Position numbers and translations under genes: made by a program
In this document: positions 1 to 11,500 of the stretch, piece after piece
Layout of the letters: each line of letters begins with the position of its first letter
Numbering within the stretch: the stretch's first letter is position 1
Assembly: GCA_031835245.1 (NCBI GenBank)
Contig: JAVKOQ010000055.1
Coordinates: 167,501-231,500 of the forward strand
Origin: Balamuthia mandrillaris
Lineage: Eukaryota; Discosea; Longamoebia; Balamuthiidae
Reading direction: 5' to 3'
Length of the DNA: 64,000 nucleotides
The notes under the pieces: generated by a model
Database searches by the model: none
What the model was told of the DNA's origin: nothing
What the model saw: only the letters and a program-made list of their open reading frames with translations

Positions 1-1553
1 ACCAGAAGTAAGAGAAGACGTCTTTGGAGGAGAAGAAGCGGTGGGGCTTCGAGTCAAACGACAAGGGGGAGAGGAAGGATGTTGAGGTTGTGTGTCTATC
101 TTTTTGTCTTTCCAGTCTTTGTTGATTTCTTTGAGTTTCTTGACGCGCTCTTTTCGTGTCTTTTTGATCTTCTTTGGAGAAGCTAGCTCTGGTTCTTGTT
201 GTTGTTGTTGTTGTTGTGGCTTTTCTTTATCGTCTCCCAATAATTTCCTGACTGTAATGGTTATGAGAACAGTGTCAAACGAAAAGGTTAGGTAATAACA
301 GAATGAAGAAAGATACATACTGGCAGCAGCACGAGGAGAAACATTCGGTCCATTTCCAATAGTATAAGCCTTCCTGCCGGCATCTGGTGAGCTCTCATCC
401 TTTCCTTCGTTCCCATCCTTGTCACCATTTCTTTCTTTTTTGTTACATGTTTTCTCCACAGAAGAATCGTTGCTGCTAGTCTCCTCTTCTGCTTCCAAAG
501 TTTTCAATCTATCTTCAAAGAAGTAATGATAGTCATCGATAAAAGTGGAGACGATGTTGTTGACATGGGCCACATCGGCCAATATAGTTTCCAACGAGCT
601 GACTTTTGGACGTAACAAAACAGGACCGAAAACGATGGCCAAGTTGTCGGATGTCATCAAGTTCTTATCGCTGAGGTCGGCTATGGCTCTAAGATGTCGA
701 ACGACATGCGCCACTAGTCGAAAGTTGTTCGATGGAACACTTCCCAAAAACTCTCGAAGAAGTTGTTTTCGTTCAGCCTCCTCTGTTTGAATTGCTATTT
801 CGTGTGGTTGTTGCAATAATGTTAAAAATATAGAAAGAAACAGAGAGAGAGAAAGAGAAACGACAAAAGAGCAGAAGAAAGAGGGCGAGCGAGCGAGCGA
901 GAAGAGCAGGAGAAGTGGAAGAGGAGGAGGGAGAAGAGCAAGTAGGACTACCTCCAACGAAACTCTCATAGAGAAAGAAGGTTAAAGGAGGTTCTGTCAA
1001 CTCTCTCAAAAATTGTTTCAACAAATTAGCAAGCACATGCGGCTCTAAACTGCCCAAATCCACATCCTTTCCTGTTTTTTTTTAAGTTCAACAACAGTAT
1101 TAGTTGAGCAAGATCAAAAACAAAAAAACAAAAAAGTGAGACAAGTACCTTTGTTTATCTTTTTTACAAGTTCTTCCACGTCCGTTAATCTTCCGGAGAC
1201 GCGGTAGATCCCCTGTACTAATACTGTGTGCCACAAGAACAGAAAAAAAAAATGGTGTCAGGGGCGCGTTTTCAAGAAGAGAACGAGAGAAAAAGAGAGA
1301 GAAACGGAGAAAGAGACGAAAGGGTAAAAGAATTAAAATAAAAGAGAGCCGAACAGAGAGAGAGAGAGAGAGAGAGAAAAGAAAAAAAAACAGGGAAGAA
1401 AGAGGAAGGGCTACCATGTTTGTCCATCTGCTCTAAACACTTGTAAGCAAAAGCCTGTCCATATTTAGAGTCTATGGAGCAACCAAAAATGGTTCTCGAA
1501 GGGGAGGAGCCCCACCGCAGCAGGTTAGTCACACTGGAAGAGCGCTGTAACAT
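1..1553 (-). CDS. RhoGAP-domain protein (3' end beyond window)
   Basis: This is a GTPase-activating protein for Rho/Rac-type GTPases. The first exon (about 1553-1420) gives a short N-terminus running into the start of the RhoGAP fold (FGCSIDSKYGQAFAYKCLEQMDKHG). The next exon (about 1217-1148) holds the arginine-finger loop QGIYRVSGRL. The third (about 1074-955) holds LLKQFLRELTEPPLTFFLYE, and the fourth (about 780-330) holds NLMTSDNLAIVFGPVLLRP. The order and spacing match a complete catalytic RhoGAP domain with the catalytic Arg present. After the domain the chain becomes charged and low in complexity, with a run of Gln at about 190-220, and continues past base 1, so the C-terminus is unknown. 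The start was chosen as the first ATG of the open frame. The intron near 1270-1400 has a sense-strand CT tract. The domain call is firm; the target GTPase cannot be read. Confidence 0.85.
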
Positions 1554-2159
1554 AATTTCTTTTTGCCCCTCCTAATATTATTGATGGATTGCTTTAGTTT
1601 TCTTGCAGGGCGGCGTAACACCTTACAAGAAGAAACACCCAAAGAAAGAAGAAAAAAAAACAAAAAATAAAATAAACAAAAAAAACCTCTCTAAAGTCCG
1701 TTACGAACCGTGTGCTTTTTTTTGTTTTTCCTTGCCTTCCTTTTCTTTCTTTCTCTCGTCGTTACTATATGAATTTATTTTTTTTTGTCGCAAAAAAGTT
1801 TTTGAATAAATTATTTCTTTAATCATTAAGTTACCAAATAAGGATATTATTACCTGCTGGCCAATCGCTAATCAACCGCGGTTAATTAATATTGGCATCA
1901 AAGCTGCACTCCCTCGCGGTCATTTGTTGTCTAAAATGAGTACATATGCATGTGCCCTTCTGTTCATAACTCTTGCTCCTCCACCGTTTCTCAGTAGAAG
2001 CTACAATTTCCCTATAAAGTCATTGTTTCATTTCGTCTTTCCGTCCCCCATGCGTTAGCATCGGCTGTTGCTCTGAAACGTAGATACAGCCGCACCCAAT
2101 GGAGCGTTCTTCGCTTTTATTCATCATCATCTCTCCTTGTCTCATCGTTGTGTTGGCTG
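1554..2159. other. Intergenic region, 606 bp
   Basis: This stretch lies between the RhoGAP start and the end of the DUF1152 gene. It holds A/T-rich and homopolymer-rich sequence and one short unconvincing frame at 1603-1809. It presumably contains the RhoGAP promoter and the 3' UTR of its neighbour. No gene or RNA is visible. Confidence 0.6.
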
Positions 2160-3410
2160 TTACTTGGCGTTGAGTTCAAGCTTGAGCGCCTCCACCGCAG
2201 GCGCCGCAAAGAAGTAGAGCCAGGCAAACTCCTCCCCCACTAAAACGCCTTTTCTCACTTGGCCGCTCTCGTCCCTTGCCTTGGGCTCCCATGGCACGAA
2301 GGTCCTCTGCCATCCCCAATGCCCATTCACTGCATGATAAGTTATGGTGGCTGTATGGCTTGGCATTCGTTTCGGTGCTGGGTCTTCCTCTACTTCTTGT
2401 TCTTGCTTTGTTTCTTTGTTGCTTGTCGTGGTCGGATTGGTCTTCTTCCTCTTGTTTATGTTTTGAAGTACTTGATTGTATTCAACGATGTGAGCGTGCT
2501 CCAAAACTAACACGCTTTCGGCCAGCTGGTTGTACTTTTGCATTGCTTTATCCAATAATGTCCCCTCACCTTCTGCTTTTTCTCCTATGAGAAGACCAAA
2601 TGGAAGAATGTGATCCAAAGAGTATTCCTCCATCTGTCTTGAATAGATGTTCACTCTTCCTTTGTATCCCCCTTCTCCTTCTTCTCTTTCACCTTCTCTT
2701 TCTTCCTTCTTCTTTCTTTGCTTCAGCAAATCCACATTCTGAAGAAAGGCATCACGAGAAACGTCGAGCCCCATCGCTACAACCCCTAAATAAGAGTCAG
2801 GAACGGCAAGTAATGCGGCCAACGTCTCAGCATCGCCGCCTTCGAACGGATTCGTCGTTTCGCTGGTTGAGCATCCATCTCCTTGTTTCAGGATCAGAGA
2901 ATCTCCTCCTCCTAACAAACAATACGGGTTAATTAGAAGAACAAGAGGAAGAGGAAGAAGAATACCATCAACAAATACAAGAGAAGTAAGGCCAAGGAGA
3001 GAACGAGCTTGAAGGAAAGCTTCGCTCAATTCGGCAGTTGCACTTTCGCCCTTTTCCTCGCGAAGTCGGCTGAACATCAGCACTTCGGTGCCCAAAAGCT
3101 TTGCCACAATGGGTTCTATGTACCGTCCTCTCCTCGTTATTTTAGTTTCACCTTTTATGTTTTGTGTTTGTGTTTGTTTTTTGTTTCAGATAGAAGGAAC
3201 CGACAAGAAACGCAGGAAAGAAAAAAGCAAGGAGAGAGATACAAAGGAGGAAATGAACATAGACGAAAATGAACAATGGAAAAGAGAAATGTTGCAGCAA
3301 ACCTGTAATGAAAGCACCCGCCGAAGAGAAAGGTCTGATGTTCTCCATGTCCGCCTGCGAGATCGGTCTAGTCGAACCTGTTCATTGCGAGACAGAAGTA
3401 AGCAACGAGT

Positions 3411-3448
<38 letters not shown>

Positions 3449-3644
3449 GCGCAAAGGAGTAGACTATAGACAAAAATGAAGAAACACTAAGGGAAGGGAC
3501 GGAAAAACCGAGATAAGCTTCTACGCCGGCCTCGACAGCAGCAAAGTACAACAGGCTAGCATTGATGATATCCAAACCACCGCCAAGCCCACAAAACAGG
3601 ACCCTTTGTTTGACAGTCGTCGTCGCTGTGGTAGCCGTGGCCAT
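2160..3644 (-). CDS. DUF1152 family protein
   Basis: The family is uncharacterised and found mainly in archaea and bacteria, with scattered eukaryotic members. It has a Rossmann-like N-terminus. Here the first exon (about 3644-3500) carries the glycine-rich motif RVLFCGLGGGLDIINA close to the start. The next (about 3385-3305) reads STRPISQADMENIRPFSSAG. The third has RYIEPIVAKLLGTEVLMFSR (about 3135-2965), which fits the family's conserved repeated-block region. Further exons carry GGDAETLAALL and end with an acidic, helical C-terminus at 2160. Upstream in-frame codons exist, but the ATG at 3644 lies just before the conserved strand. One intron (about 3410-3510) holds a sense-strand CT tract. 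The gene is divergent from the TBL2-like gene, about 257 bp away. Function is unknown; a nucleotide-binding role is only a guess from the GxGGG loop. Confidence 0.7.
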
Positions 3645-3901
3645 CCTCTTTGCTCTTCTTTCTCGTCGTCTCTTTATTTCTGTTAAACGAAGAGTTAATT
3701 GTCCTCGACCACTGTTCAAACGCTTCAGTGTTTGTGCTCCCCACAAGTCGACATTAATAATTCTGCTGACGTGTTACACTCTCCTATCCTGTCTCCAATC
3801 TTCTCTCCTCTCTTACTTTTTCACTGCAACAAATTTTTTTTCTCCTTTCTTTTGGGATTGATTGATCAAATCGAAAACCGGTGAAGGGAAGAGAGGAGAG
3901 A
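3645..3901. promoter_or_regulatory. Shared divergent promoter region (DUF1152 / TBL2)
   Basis: These 257 bp separate two divergent start codons, so both promoters must lie here. No TATA box or named operator could be recognised with confidence. Confidence 0.45.
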
Positions 3902-5770
3902 ATGTTGTGGTGGGTCCTTGTGGGCACGGTGGTAGTGGCTACTCTCATCGTAGCGGTTGTGTTTGGGCGACGGCGCACGTCGTCTGAACAGCAACGCGCT
4001 GCTTCTTCTTCCGCTTCCTCCTCCTCAAAGAAAGCAACAACCCAAAACAACAGCAACACGAAAGGCAAAGGCAAGGGCAAGGGCAAGCTCTCCAACGTTG
4101 CCATTCGACTCAAGACCAAAGACACCACCAAAAATGTTTGTTGCTTTCTCTCTCATCTTTTCTTTTCTGTTTCGCCTTTTTTGTTGGATTGCTTTTCTAA
4201 TGTTTGTGATTTATTTTTTTTCATAAAAAAAATTGGTCTTCGAGTAGCACCCACTCTTTGTGCAAAGGCTGAAAGTGCACACCGCCCCCGTCACTGACTT
4301 GTGCTTCAACCCTAAAGGCAAATACTTGGCATCCATCGGTGCTGACCGAACCATCTACCTCTTTCACACTGACACTCTCAGCGATAGCAACACTAGGTCC
4401 CCTTCTCCTTCTTGTTTGTTGTTCTTCTTCTCCTTCTTCTTGTTCTCACATTTGTACCATTCTATGATAATACGACAACAGGAGTCAGAGGATCAACACA
4501 GAGTTTGATCATGGAGAAGCTTGTTGTTTCAGCCCTGATGGTTATCACCTTCTCTTGGTGATGGCCACTACAAAACAAGTTCGCATCTACGGCTTGAAAG
4601 TACGTCTCCTTCTTTCTCTTCCCTACCTTTCACGTATTCTCTTCTTTGGCTCACTGTTTCCTGATGCAGAAAGAGAAAGGCACTGATAAAGTGAAGGCTG
4701 AAGTGGTTAAAGAGTTTCCAACCAAACACGCAGATGAAGTGAGGACCATTCGGATGGCTCACAACAACAAGTACATCCTTACTTGCTCTGAAGAGGGTTT
4801 GTTTCTCACCATCATTCATTGCGCCTCTCTCTCACCGCAACATTTCTCGTATGTCATTTTCTTATTTATTTTTTCTGTTATGATAAAGACACAAAGGTGT
4901 CTCTCTGGTCGTTACAAGGAAAAGAGCTGGAGACATTGGACACTAAGAAGATGCGAAACTATATGTACGCAAACATCTCCAGCTTATGGTCTGTTTACTT
5001 GAATCCACTAAAACCTCTTCGTGCAAACAGGGCGTCACTCTCTCCCAACAACCTTTTCACTGTGGCTTCCTTCACTGCTGATGTCCCGGTTAGTATCTCT
5101 CTTTCTCTCTTCTGCTTTTATCTGACTAATACTTTTTATTTTCAACAAGATATGGGAGGTGGAGACCAAAAAGGGCAAGGAATGGGAGTTCAACGGCACA
5201 CGTAAAGTCATGGATCTTTCCAACGGCCATCGCGTACGTTTATCTTCTCTTTCTCAGCATTCCACCGCTTTTCTTCTTCTTTAACACCCTCTCTTTCTCT
5301 GTTGGTTAAAGGGATCCGTGTACGCTGTTTGCTTCAGCGCAGACGGCAAGTTGCTGGCCACTGCCTCCAAAGACTGCACTCTTCGCATTTGGGACGTGAA
5401 TGGTTTGTCTTCTCTCTCTCTCTCTCTCTCTCTCTGTCTATTCCCTCATCTAACTTGTTCTCTCTCCCTTTCCGCCTTTACAGTGCGTTGGCATCAACAA
5501 GAGGACCCAAAGCCTGTCCATAAAATCTCTTTAGAAGAGCCGGTGCAGCGTTTGGCTTTTACTCCAGACAACAAAGTCATCGCAGCCACTTCAGGACCCT
5601 CCCTTTTGCTCTTCTCTGTAGAAAGCGGAGAACTGCTGGACAAAGTGGCAACAGCCCATGAGAACGGAAGTGCCATCGCTGCCCTGTCGTGGTCTGCTGA
5701 TAGCCTCTATTTGGCCACTGCTGCCGACTCAACCATCAAAGTTTGGAAGAATCCTCTTTTGGTTTCTTGA
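3902..5770 (+). CDS. TBL2: TBL2-like ER membrane WD40 protein
   Basis: Transducin beta-like 2 is an ER-anchored WD40 protein that in animals binds the stress kinase PERK. The N-terminus (MLWWVLVGTVVVATLIVAVV) is a single membrane anchor, followed by a basic Ser/Lys linker and a beta-propeller. WD signatures appear in order: VTDLCFNPKGKYLASIGADR, ACCFSPDGYHLLLVMATTKQ, IRMAHNNKYILTCSEEG, LFTVASFTADVPIWEVE, VYAVCFSADGKLLATASKDC, then two weaker blades to the stop. The blade order, the anchor and the IWEVE plus Lys/Gly-rich insertion match animal TBL2. At least seven short introns interrupt the gene. Several have GTACG donors (about 4600, 4963, 5233) and one has a CT tract at 5407-5435. Splicing from the donor near 4963 to the acceptor near 5030 restores the family reading (MRNYM then ASLSPNN). 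Confidence 0.85.
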
Positions 5771-5930
5771 AAAGAATGCAAGAGCTCTTTTTGCCCCGTT
5801 GCCTCTCTTTTGTAAAGTTGAAAAATGAATAGCATGGAATCATTCAGTTACTTTTGCTCTATTGTTTTGTATTCGTGAAAGAAAGGTATGAACAGATGAG
5901 AAGGAGAAAAAACGCGGGTGGTTTTTTTTT

Positions 5931-6381
5931 TCATTGCTCTTCGTCGTCGTTTCTGTCTCCTCCGCTGCCGGTAGAGCTGATATCATCCTCGTCGTCCTGG
6001 TAGTCGTTGTCGCTATTTTCGTGCTTGAGAGCTTTCCTGTCTTCTCTGCTGAGGAACCTGCCACCAGGACCCCTTGGCCTGTTTGAAGCGTGCTTGTGTC
6101 GCGATTGGTGTAAATAGCCCTAAAATATAAAGTTGCTAAGTTAGAACAAACAAAAAACTAAGAGAGAGAGAAGCATGTACCCTTCGGTCTTGTATTTTGT
6201 ATTTCATTTCAAGGCGAAGGCGGGCTTGTCGTCTGGCCATGATGCGACTGTATTGCTTGGCATTGACGTAGGTGGTCGCCATGTAGGCGTCTGAAGAGGC
6301 AGGTCCGCCCAGGTCCGTCGCCAAAGTGTGCGCCGTTGGATAGAGAGAAGCTAACATCGGGTGCTATCACACAAACAGGAG

Positions 6382-6419
<38 letters not shown>

Positions 6420-6440
6420 TTGTTACTCAAAGAAAGCATA

Positions 6441-6478
<38 letters not shown>

Positions 6479-7196
6479 TTTGGTCAAGGGGAAGAGGAGT
6501 GTCATATTTTTGTACAGGAAGGGAGAAGAGAGTCTGGGCAGCGGAGGTCACGTCATCGCCGCCGGCAGGGTGGTGCATCAAGCCGGCGGCAGCGGCGGCC
6601 TGACTTTGGGCCAAGAGCGCTCCAGTGGCAGCGGCGTGCTGTTGCTGCTGGGCGTTGGGCAGCATGGACCCCGAGTCAGAGAGCGAAAACAGGGCGCTGG
6701 TGGCCGCAGCCAGTTGTTGCTGGGCGGCGTTATGGGGGTCCACATGTTCTTGCTGCTGTTGTTGAGGGTGGTGGTGATGGTGTTGAGTGTGGTCGATTTG
6801 CTGTGGGTGATGGTGTTGTGGTTGGTTGGGTGCGGCTCTGTTGTGGTGGTGCTGTTGTTCCTCCCCTTCTTCAGGGGCGTTGTTGGAGGAGTGGAGGGAG
6901 TGAATGGTGTGGGAGAGGTGAGAGGAGTGGCTGTGGGGCAGAGGCAGAGACAAAGATTGAAAGGGGAGGGAGGAAGAGTCCGCGGAGCCCGCGGCGGCTG
7001 CAGAGCCAGGGGAATGGGCGGCGGGCGGATGAGCCAAGCCTTGGGAGAGTTGTTGGGACAGAGAAGCAAGGTGATGGGCGGAAGAGGAGACGGAAGAGGT
7101 CGAAGCGGGGGAGGTGTTGGCAAACGAGGGGAAGGAGGAGAGAGGAAGGCCGGAGAGGTGGTGATGGGCCAACAACGTTTGCGTTGGTTCTTGCAT
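5931..7196 (-). CDS. NF-YA / HAP2 CCAAT-binding factor subunit A
   Basis: This is the sequence-specific subunit of the NF-Y (HAP2/3/5) CCAAT-binding complex. The long first exon (7196 to about 6476) encodes a Gln/His/Ala/Ser-rich activation region, as in animal NF-YA. The conserved core is split over the last two exons. The subunit-association helix reads VNAKQYSRIMARRQARLRLE (about 6270-6205). The DNA-contacting part reads GYLHQSRHKHASNRPRGPGG (about 6120-6060), followed by a short acidic tail. The GRF loop is intact. One substitution stands out: the usual His in QYHRI is Ser here. Two introns carry long sense-strand CT tracts (6383-6416 and 6440-6473). The upstream region contains three CCAAT boxes, suggesting self-regulation. 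Partner subunits are not in this window. Confidence 0.92.
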
Positions 7197-7625
7197 GGAT
7201 CAAACAGAAGGAAGAGAGGGGGAAATAATAAAACCAGCCACACAGAACACGACTACACGTGAAGTGAAGCAGGATTGGTCGCTGTTGGTCTGGGCGTGAA
7301 CGAGAGACACCCAATAGAAACTCTGCTTTGTTCCCTTTGAGTTTAGCCCAATAGCCTTTTTTTCCTCTTTTTTCCCCCTTTTATTTGTTTTTTTTGTTTT
7401 TTTGACGGTTTGTTGGGGTGGGGGCCCCCTCTTCGGAATAGAAGAAAAATTTCTCTTTAACTTTTCCTTTTCGGTACAATTGTTGAGAAATATTTTACCA
7501 AAAAAAAGTTCCCATCAGAAACCATTATTATGGGACGAAAATCGGTTTTTTTTTTTTTTTCAGAGGGGCTCTTAAGATTATGGGAGAAGCATGACTTTTC
7601 CCGGAAGAAGAAAGAAGGGAGAAGC
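7197..7625. promoter_or_regulatory. Divergent intergenic region with three CCAAT boxes
   Basis: This 429-bp region lies between NF-YA and the HD-domain gene, which diverge. The pentamer CCAAT occurs on the plus strand at 7311-7315 and 7348-7352 and on the minus strand at 7274-7278, all within about 80 bp and close to the NF-YA start. The rest is rich in T runs. Confidence 0.5.
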
Positions 7626-8497
7626 ATGGAAGGGTGGGGGGATGTAGCGGCGGCTTGGCATGAGCTAACGACCCGTTTATCGGTGCCAGAGGTGCGCTTG
7701 CTTACGACTATTGCATTGGTTATCCAATTGGTTGATGGTGTGCAAAAAACAAATAAAACAACAGGAGATAGCTGGCCGTTGGTGGACTGTTATCAGCGAC
7801 CATTACAGAGAACAACAGCGGTATTATCATACGCTGGAGCACATCCGCTCTATGTTGAATCTGCATCGCGAGCACTTGGAGCATGTAGAGCGACAGGATC
7901 TTGTTGAATTGGCCATCTTCTTTCACGAGTGCGTCTCTCCTTTCCCTCTACTTTTTTTCCTCGCTCTAAGCGTTGTTCTCTTTAAAACCTGCACGCACGC
8001 ATAGCATCATATATGAGCCTAAAAACAAAGACAACGAAGATCAAAGCGCGTTGCTCTTCCAAAAGTTCGCTACTGAAATCAGTTTGGTACGCACATGCGC
8101 ATAGCTTCGCCTTTACCCTCTCTCACCAGCGCCTCCACACCATTGTAAATAGAGCAACGGCGACAGCGACAAAGTCTTTGAATGGATCATGCACACTAAA
8201 ACCCATTTCAAGGAGCCCAAGGTGGCCTCCTCCGACCTGGAATACTTCCTCGATCTGGACCTCTCCATCCTTGGCGCCTCCGAGCAGGACTACCAGCGCT
8301 ACGCTGAGAACATTCGCAAGGAGTACTGTCACGTGGAGGAGAACGTTTTCAAACAGGTGAGGGCTGCCGTCATGCAAAACTTCTTGCAGCATCAACACCT
8401 CTACCGTACTCCATTTTTCAGAGAGAAGTTCGAGGAGAAAGCGAGAGAGAACATCAACCAGGAGATTCAACGTCTGACATCCTCCTCGTCATCATAA
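7626..8497 (+). CDS. HD-superfamily metal-dependent phosphohydrolase (COG4339-like)
   Basis: This belongs to a family of small predicted phosphohydrolases of the HD fold, best known from bacteria; the substrate is not established. The second exon carries REQQRYYHTLEHIRSML, with the first metal-ligand His, then ELAIFFH. The HD motif itself is split by an intron at about 7929. Joining the donor GTGCGT to the acceptor before CATCAT makes codon GAC and gives FFHDIIYEPKNKDNEDQSA, the exact family signature. Later exons hold HTKTHF and the family block DLDLSILGASEQDYQRYAEN, then IRKEYCHV, ending in a Ser-rich tail. All metal ligands expected for the family appear present. The start at 7626 gives a short N-terminal helix before the domain. 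It has at least three introns and is convergent with the OSCA gene, 50 bp away. Confidence 0.82.
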
Positions 8498-8547
8498 ATA
8501 AGAAATCGTGTTATTGTTACAATGAAAAGGAAGGCATGCACAACTCC

Positions 8548-11500
8548 TCACGTGTCCTCCACTTTCCGCGCGATGAGGCGTGTCATCTTTCTGTTCCTTC
8601 TCACAACAGGCCTCTGCACCTGTTGCTCCTCCTCCTCCTCCTCCTCTGCTGTAGCACTTGCCTCCCCTGTTGTTAGTTCGGGTACGAACCCATCACCGCC
8701 GCCGATACTGTCACCACTGTCACTACCGCCACTATCGCCAACACCGACACCACCACCGCCGTCAACAGCCCCACCGTTGCCATCAATCTCAACATCACTA
8801 TCTCCGATGTGTGGCATTGAGTGCCGCTGCGCAAGAAGTGGAACTTCCAGTGTCACAGGCAATAGTTGGGTAGGCGTTTCGCCTACTTCAGGCAGTGACC
8901 GTTCCTTCTCTGACTCCTCCTTTCTGATTGTAATGGTACCTCTCCTCATACCTTCCACTGCCCTCTGTAGTACCGTCTTCCTCCGTTTGTAGTACATGAT
9001 CCTCTGTTTTGAGATTGTCTGTGGTCTCCTCTGCGATGCTATCCGGGCAGCTCGTTGTGTGCCGCCCCAAGCACCATTGCCTCCGCTACCTGACTTGTCA
9101 TCAACAACCACTGTATGCTCCTTGCTTGACATCGCCTCTCCCGCTTCCTCGTCAGAGCTAACGGGCATTTCAATGTCAACCATGCTAGGCGGGATATACA
9201 CTCCCTTCGCTTCAGGAGGAGCCATGTTGAGGGCATAAGTGCCAGACAAAGGGCCGTACCTGCTGGCCCACTTGTATCTGTTATGCAGCTTCACCCATAT
9301 GACAATCGTGATAATGGGGAGCACAATGAGCGTTGCTCCAAATTGGTCAATCCCGTCGAAGCCAAGCAGTCCCATCATAGTCAACTGGAACACCAGCAGC
9401 GCCGTCAGAAAGTGATGATATGCATACTGCCACATAGTGCATCCCGACTCCCAAAATGGCTCGTTGCAGTACAAAATGTTGTATCTTGATTGAAGATTTT
9501 AGCAGTTGATGCAGGATCACTGGGAGAGAGAGAGAGAGAGAGAGAGAGGAAGAGGAAGAGGAAGAGGAAGAGGAAGAGGAAGAGGAAGAGGAAGAGGAAG
9601 AGGAAGAGAGGAAGAGGAAGAGGAAGAGGAAGAAGAGGAAGAGGAAGAGGAAGAGGAAGAGGAAGAGGAAGAGGAAGAGGAAGAGGAAGAGGAAGAGGAA
9701 GAGGAAGAGGAAGAGGAAGAGGAAGCAGAGACGTACCTGTGTATAAGATAGCTGAGCGAAAAATAGACGACACCGAACAAGGAAATAAGAGGAGCCATGA
9801 CGCTGTAATTGAGCACCAACGTGAAGACCAATAGTTCTCTTCCGGCCTCTCCAGCATAATCGAACGGTGGTGGCTTATGAACAGTCTCTTTCTTCGTTTG
9901 GAAAACGATATTCAGAACAAGGAGAAGACAAGCAAAGAATAGAGAAGGTGATGAATCTTTAAAAAAACGGAGCTTACTTCTCGTTTAGTCTTTGGCGCCT
10001 TACAAAACTTGTTCATGTAGCGATTAAAAAGTTGACCAGGGCGGTAGAGCTTAATTGGCAATCTGCCAACACCAGTGACGAGCAGATAGTCTATAAAGTA
10101 AAGGGATTGTTTTGGCAACGACGTGCCTAGCAGTGTTATTATACTTGCTGGATTGTCAATAACGTCTTCTAAAACATCAAATACTGCTCCTGTGTGTTTT
10201 CATTTGATGTTTTTAATGTGTTAGATCACCAGGATAGTACCAAGACTGATTGTGAAAAGAGAAGAAAGCAAACCTCCAATTGTGGATACTAAGAAAACGT
10301 TCAGTAGAAGGAAGGTGGCATAGACATTCAAGGTGGTAAACTCAGCTACTGAATGAGACATAAATCCGCGAAAGTTTATAATAAACGTGAAGATAGGCTT
10401 CATGATAGCAATAAATATGGTGGTAATAAGAGCTGGCAGAAATCCTGGGTAATAAACCGAAAAAAAACAGTTGGAAAAGTGAGTCGAATTGAAGGAGAAG
10501 GAGTGAGAAGAGAATGATGAAGAGAAGACAGGAGAAAGGGAAGGCGAAAATGAGAATATAGGAGAGAAAGAATGAGAATGAGAGGAGAATCATGGGGTTT
10601 TTCTCGTGCCTTCTATAAAGTTTACAAGAGATTCTGGCAAAGCGTCCAACACATCTTCCAGCCATCCAAAACCATCAACCGTACTAAGTTTGGTCAAGTT
10701 GGCAATGCTGACAAGGAACAGGAAAGGAAAGGTCCACAATATCATGATAACCGTCAGAATGATCGCTATCAAGAACTTTCTCAGAGAGTAAGCCATAGGA
10801 CCAATGGAAAGCACACTCCAGTTTACATCTGAGTATTCAGGTGCTGGTCTTATCACCATCTGGCCGGGATTCATGAAAGGTTGAGCTCCTACACGCGTGA
10901 CAAATGCCGAGGAGAGTGTCACAAACGCGACCCCAGTCTTCTGCATTCGTCCGGCTGGGTTTTCCTGAATAAATCGTATCTTGTCTTCAGTTTGAGAGAG
11001 GAGCCTAGCGTAGTACTTTTCAGCATCCACCTTTCATCAAAGTATGAAAATTGTGTGGTTTTGGAACATTAATAAAGAGGTAAAAGGAAAAATAAGTAGG
11101 GAAGAAGGCACCTTTTTTCCAAAACACTGAAACCAACCTGACCTTGTGGTAGGTCGCTTCGTCCTGTCAACACAACACTCGCAACAGCAACAGGAACAAC
11201 AAACGCAGCATGCCCGGTTACAGCCGCAAATGTAGTAGCAGGAAAGTATCTTTCGAGCCTGTTTCCAGCATCTCCTGATCCGCAACTTCCATATCGTCGC
11301 GGGCGTCAAGTTCTCAAACGAGGTTGATGATCGCTGCTCACTTTCAGCACTAGCTTCTTCTGTTTGAAGCTCTGGTCTATCCCGCAACTCCATCTTGATC
11401 CGCTCTAACCGGCTCAACCACATTAACCGCTGCTGACAAAGCTTGTTAAGCTTTCTGGTATCCCAAATAATCTGTACATCAACTACTCCCACTGGATAAT

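Noticed and set aside
6336-7262. 308-codon plus-strand frame of Gly, Val and Arg
   Set aside because: It is the antisense shadow of the Gln/His-rich NF-YA exon.
9490-9834. Arg/Lys/Glu-rich and Ser-rich frames
   Set aside because: They are translations of the GGAAGA microsatellite within an OSCA intron.
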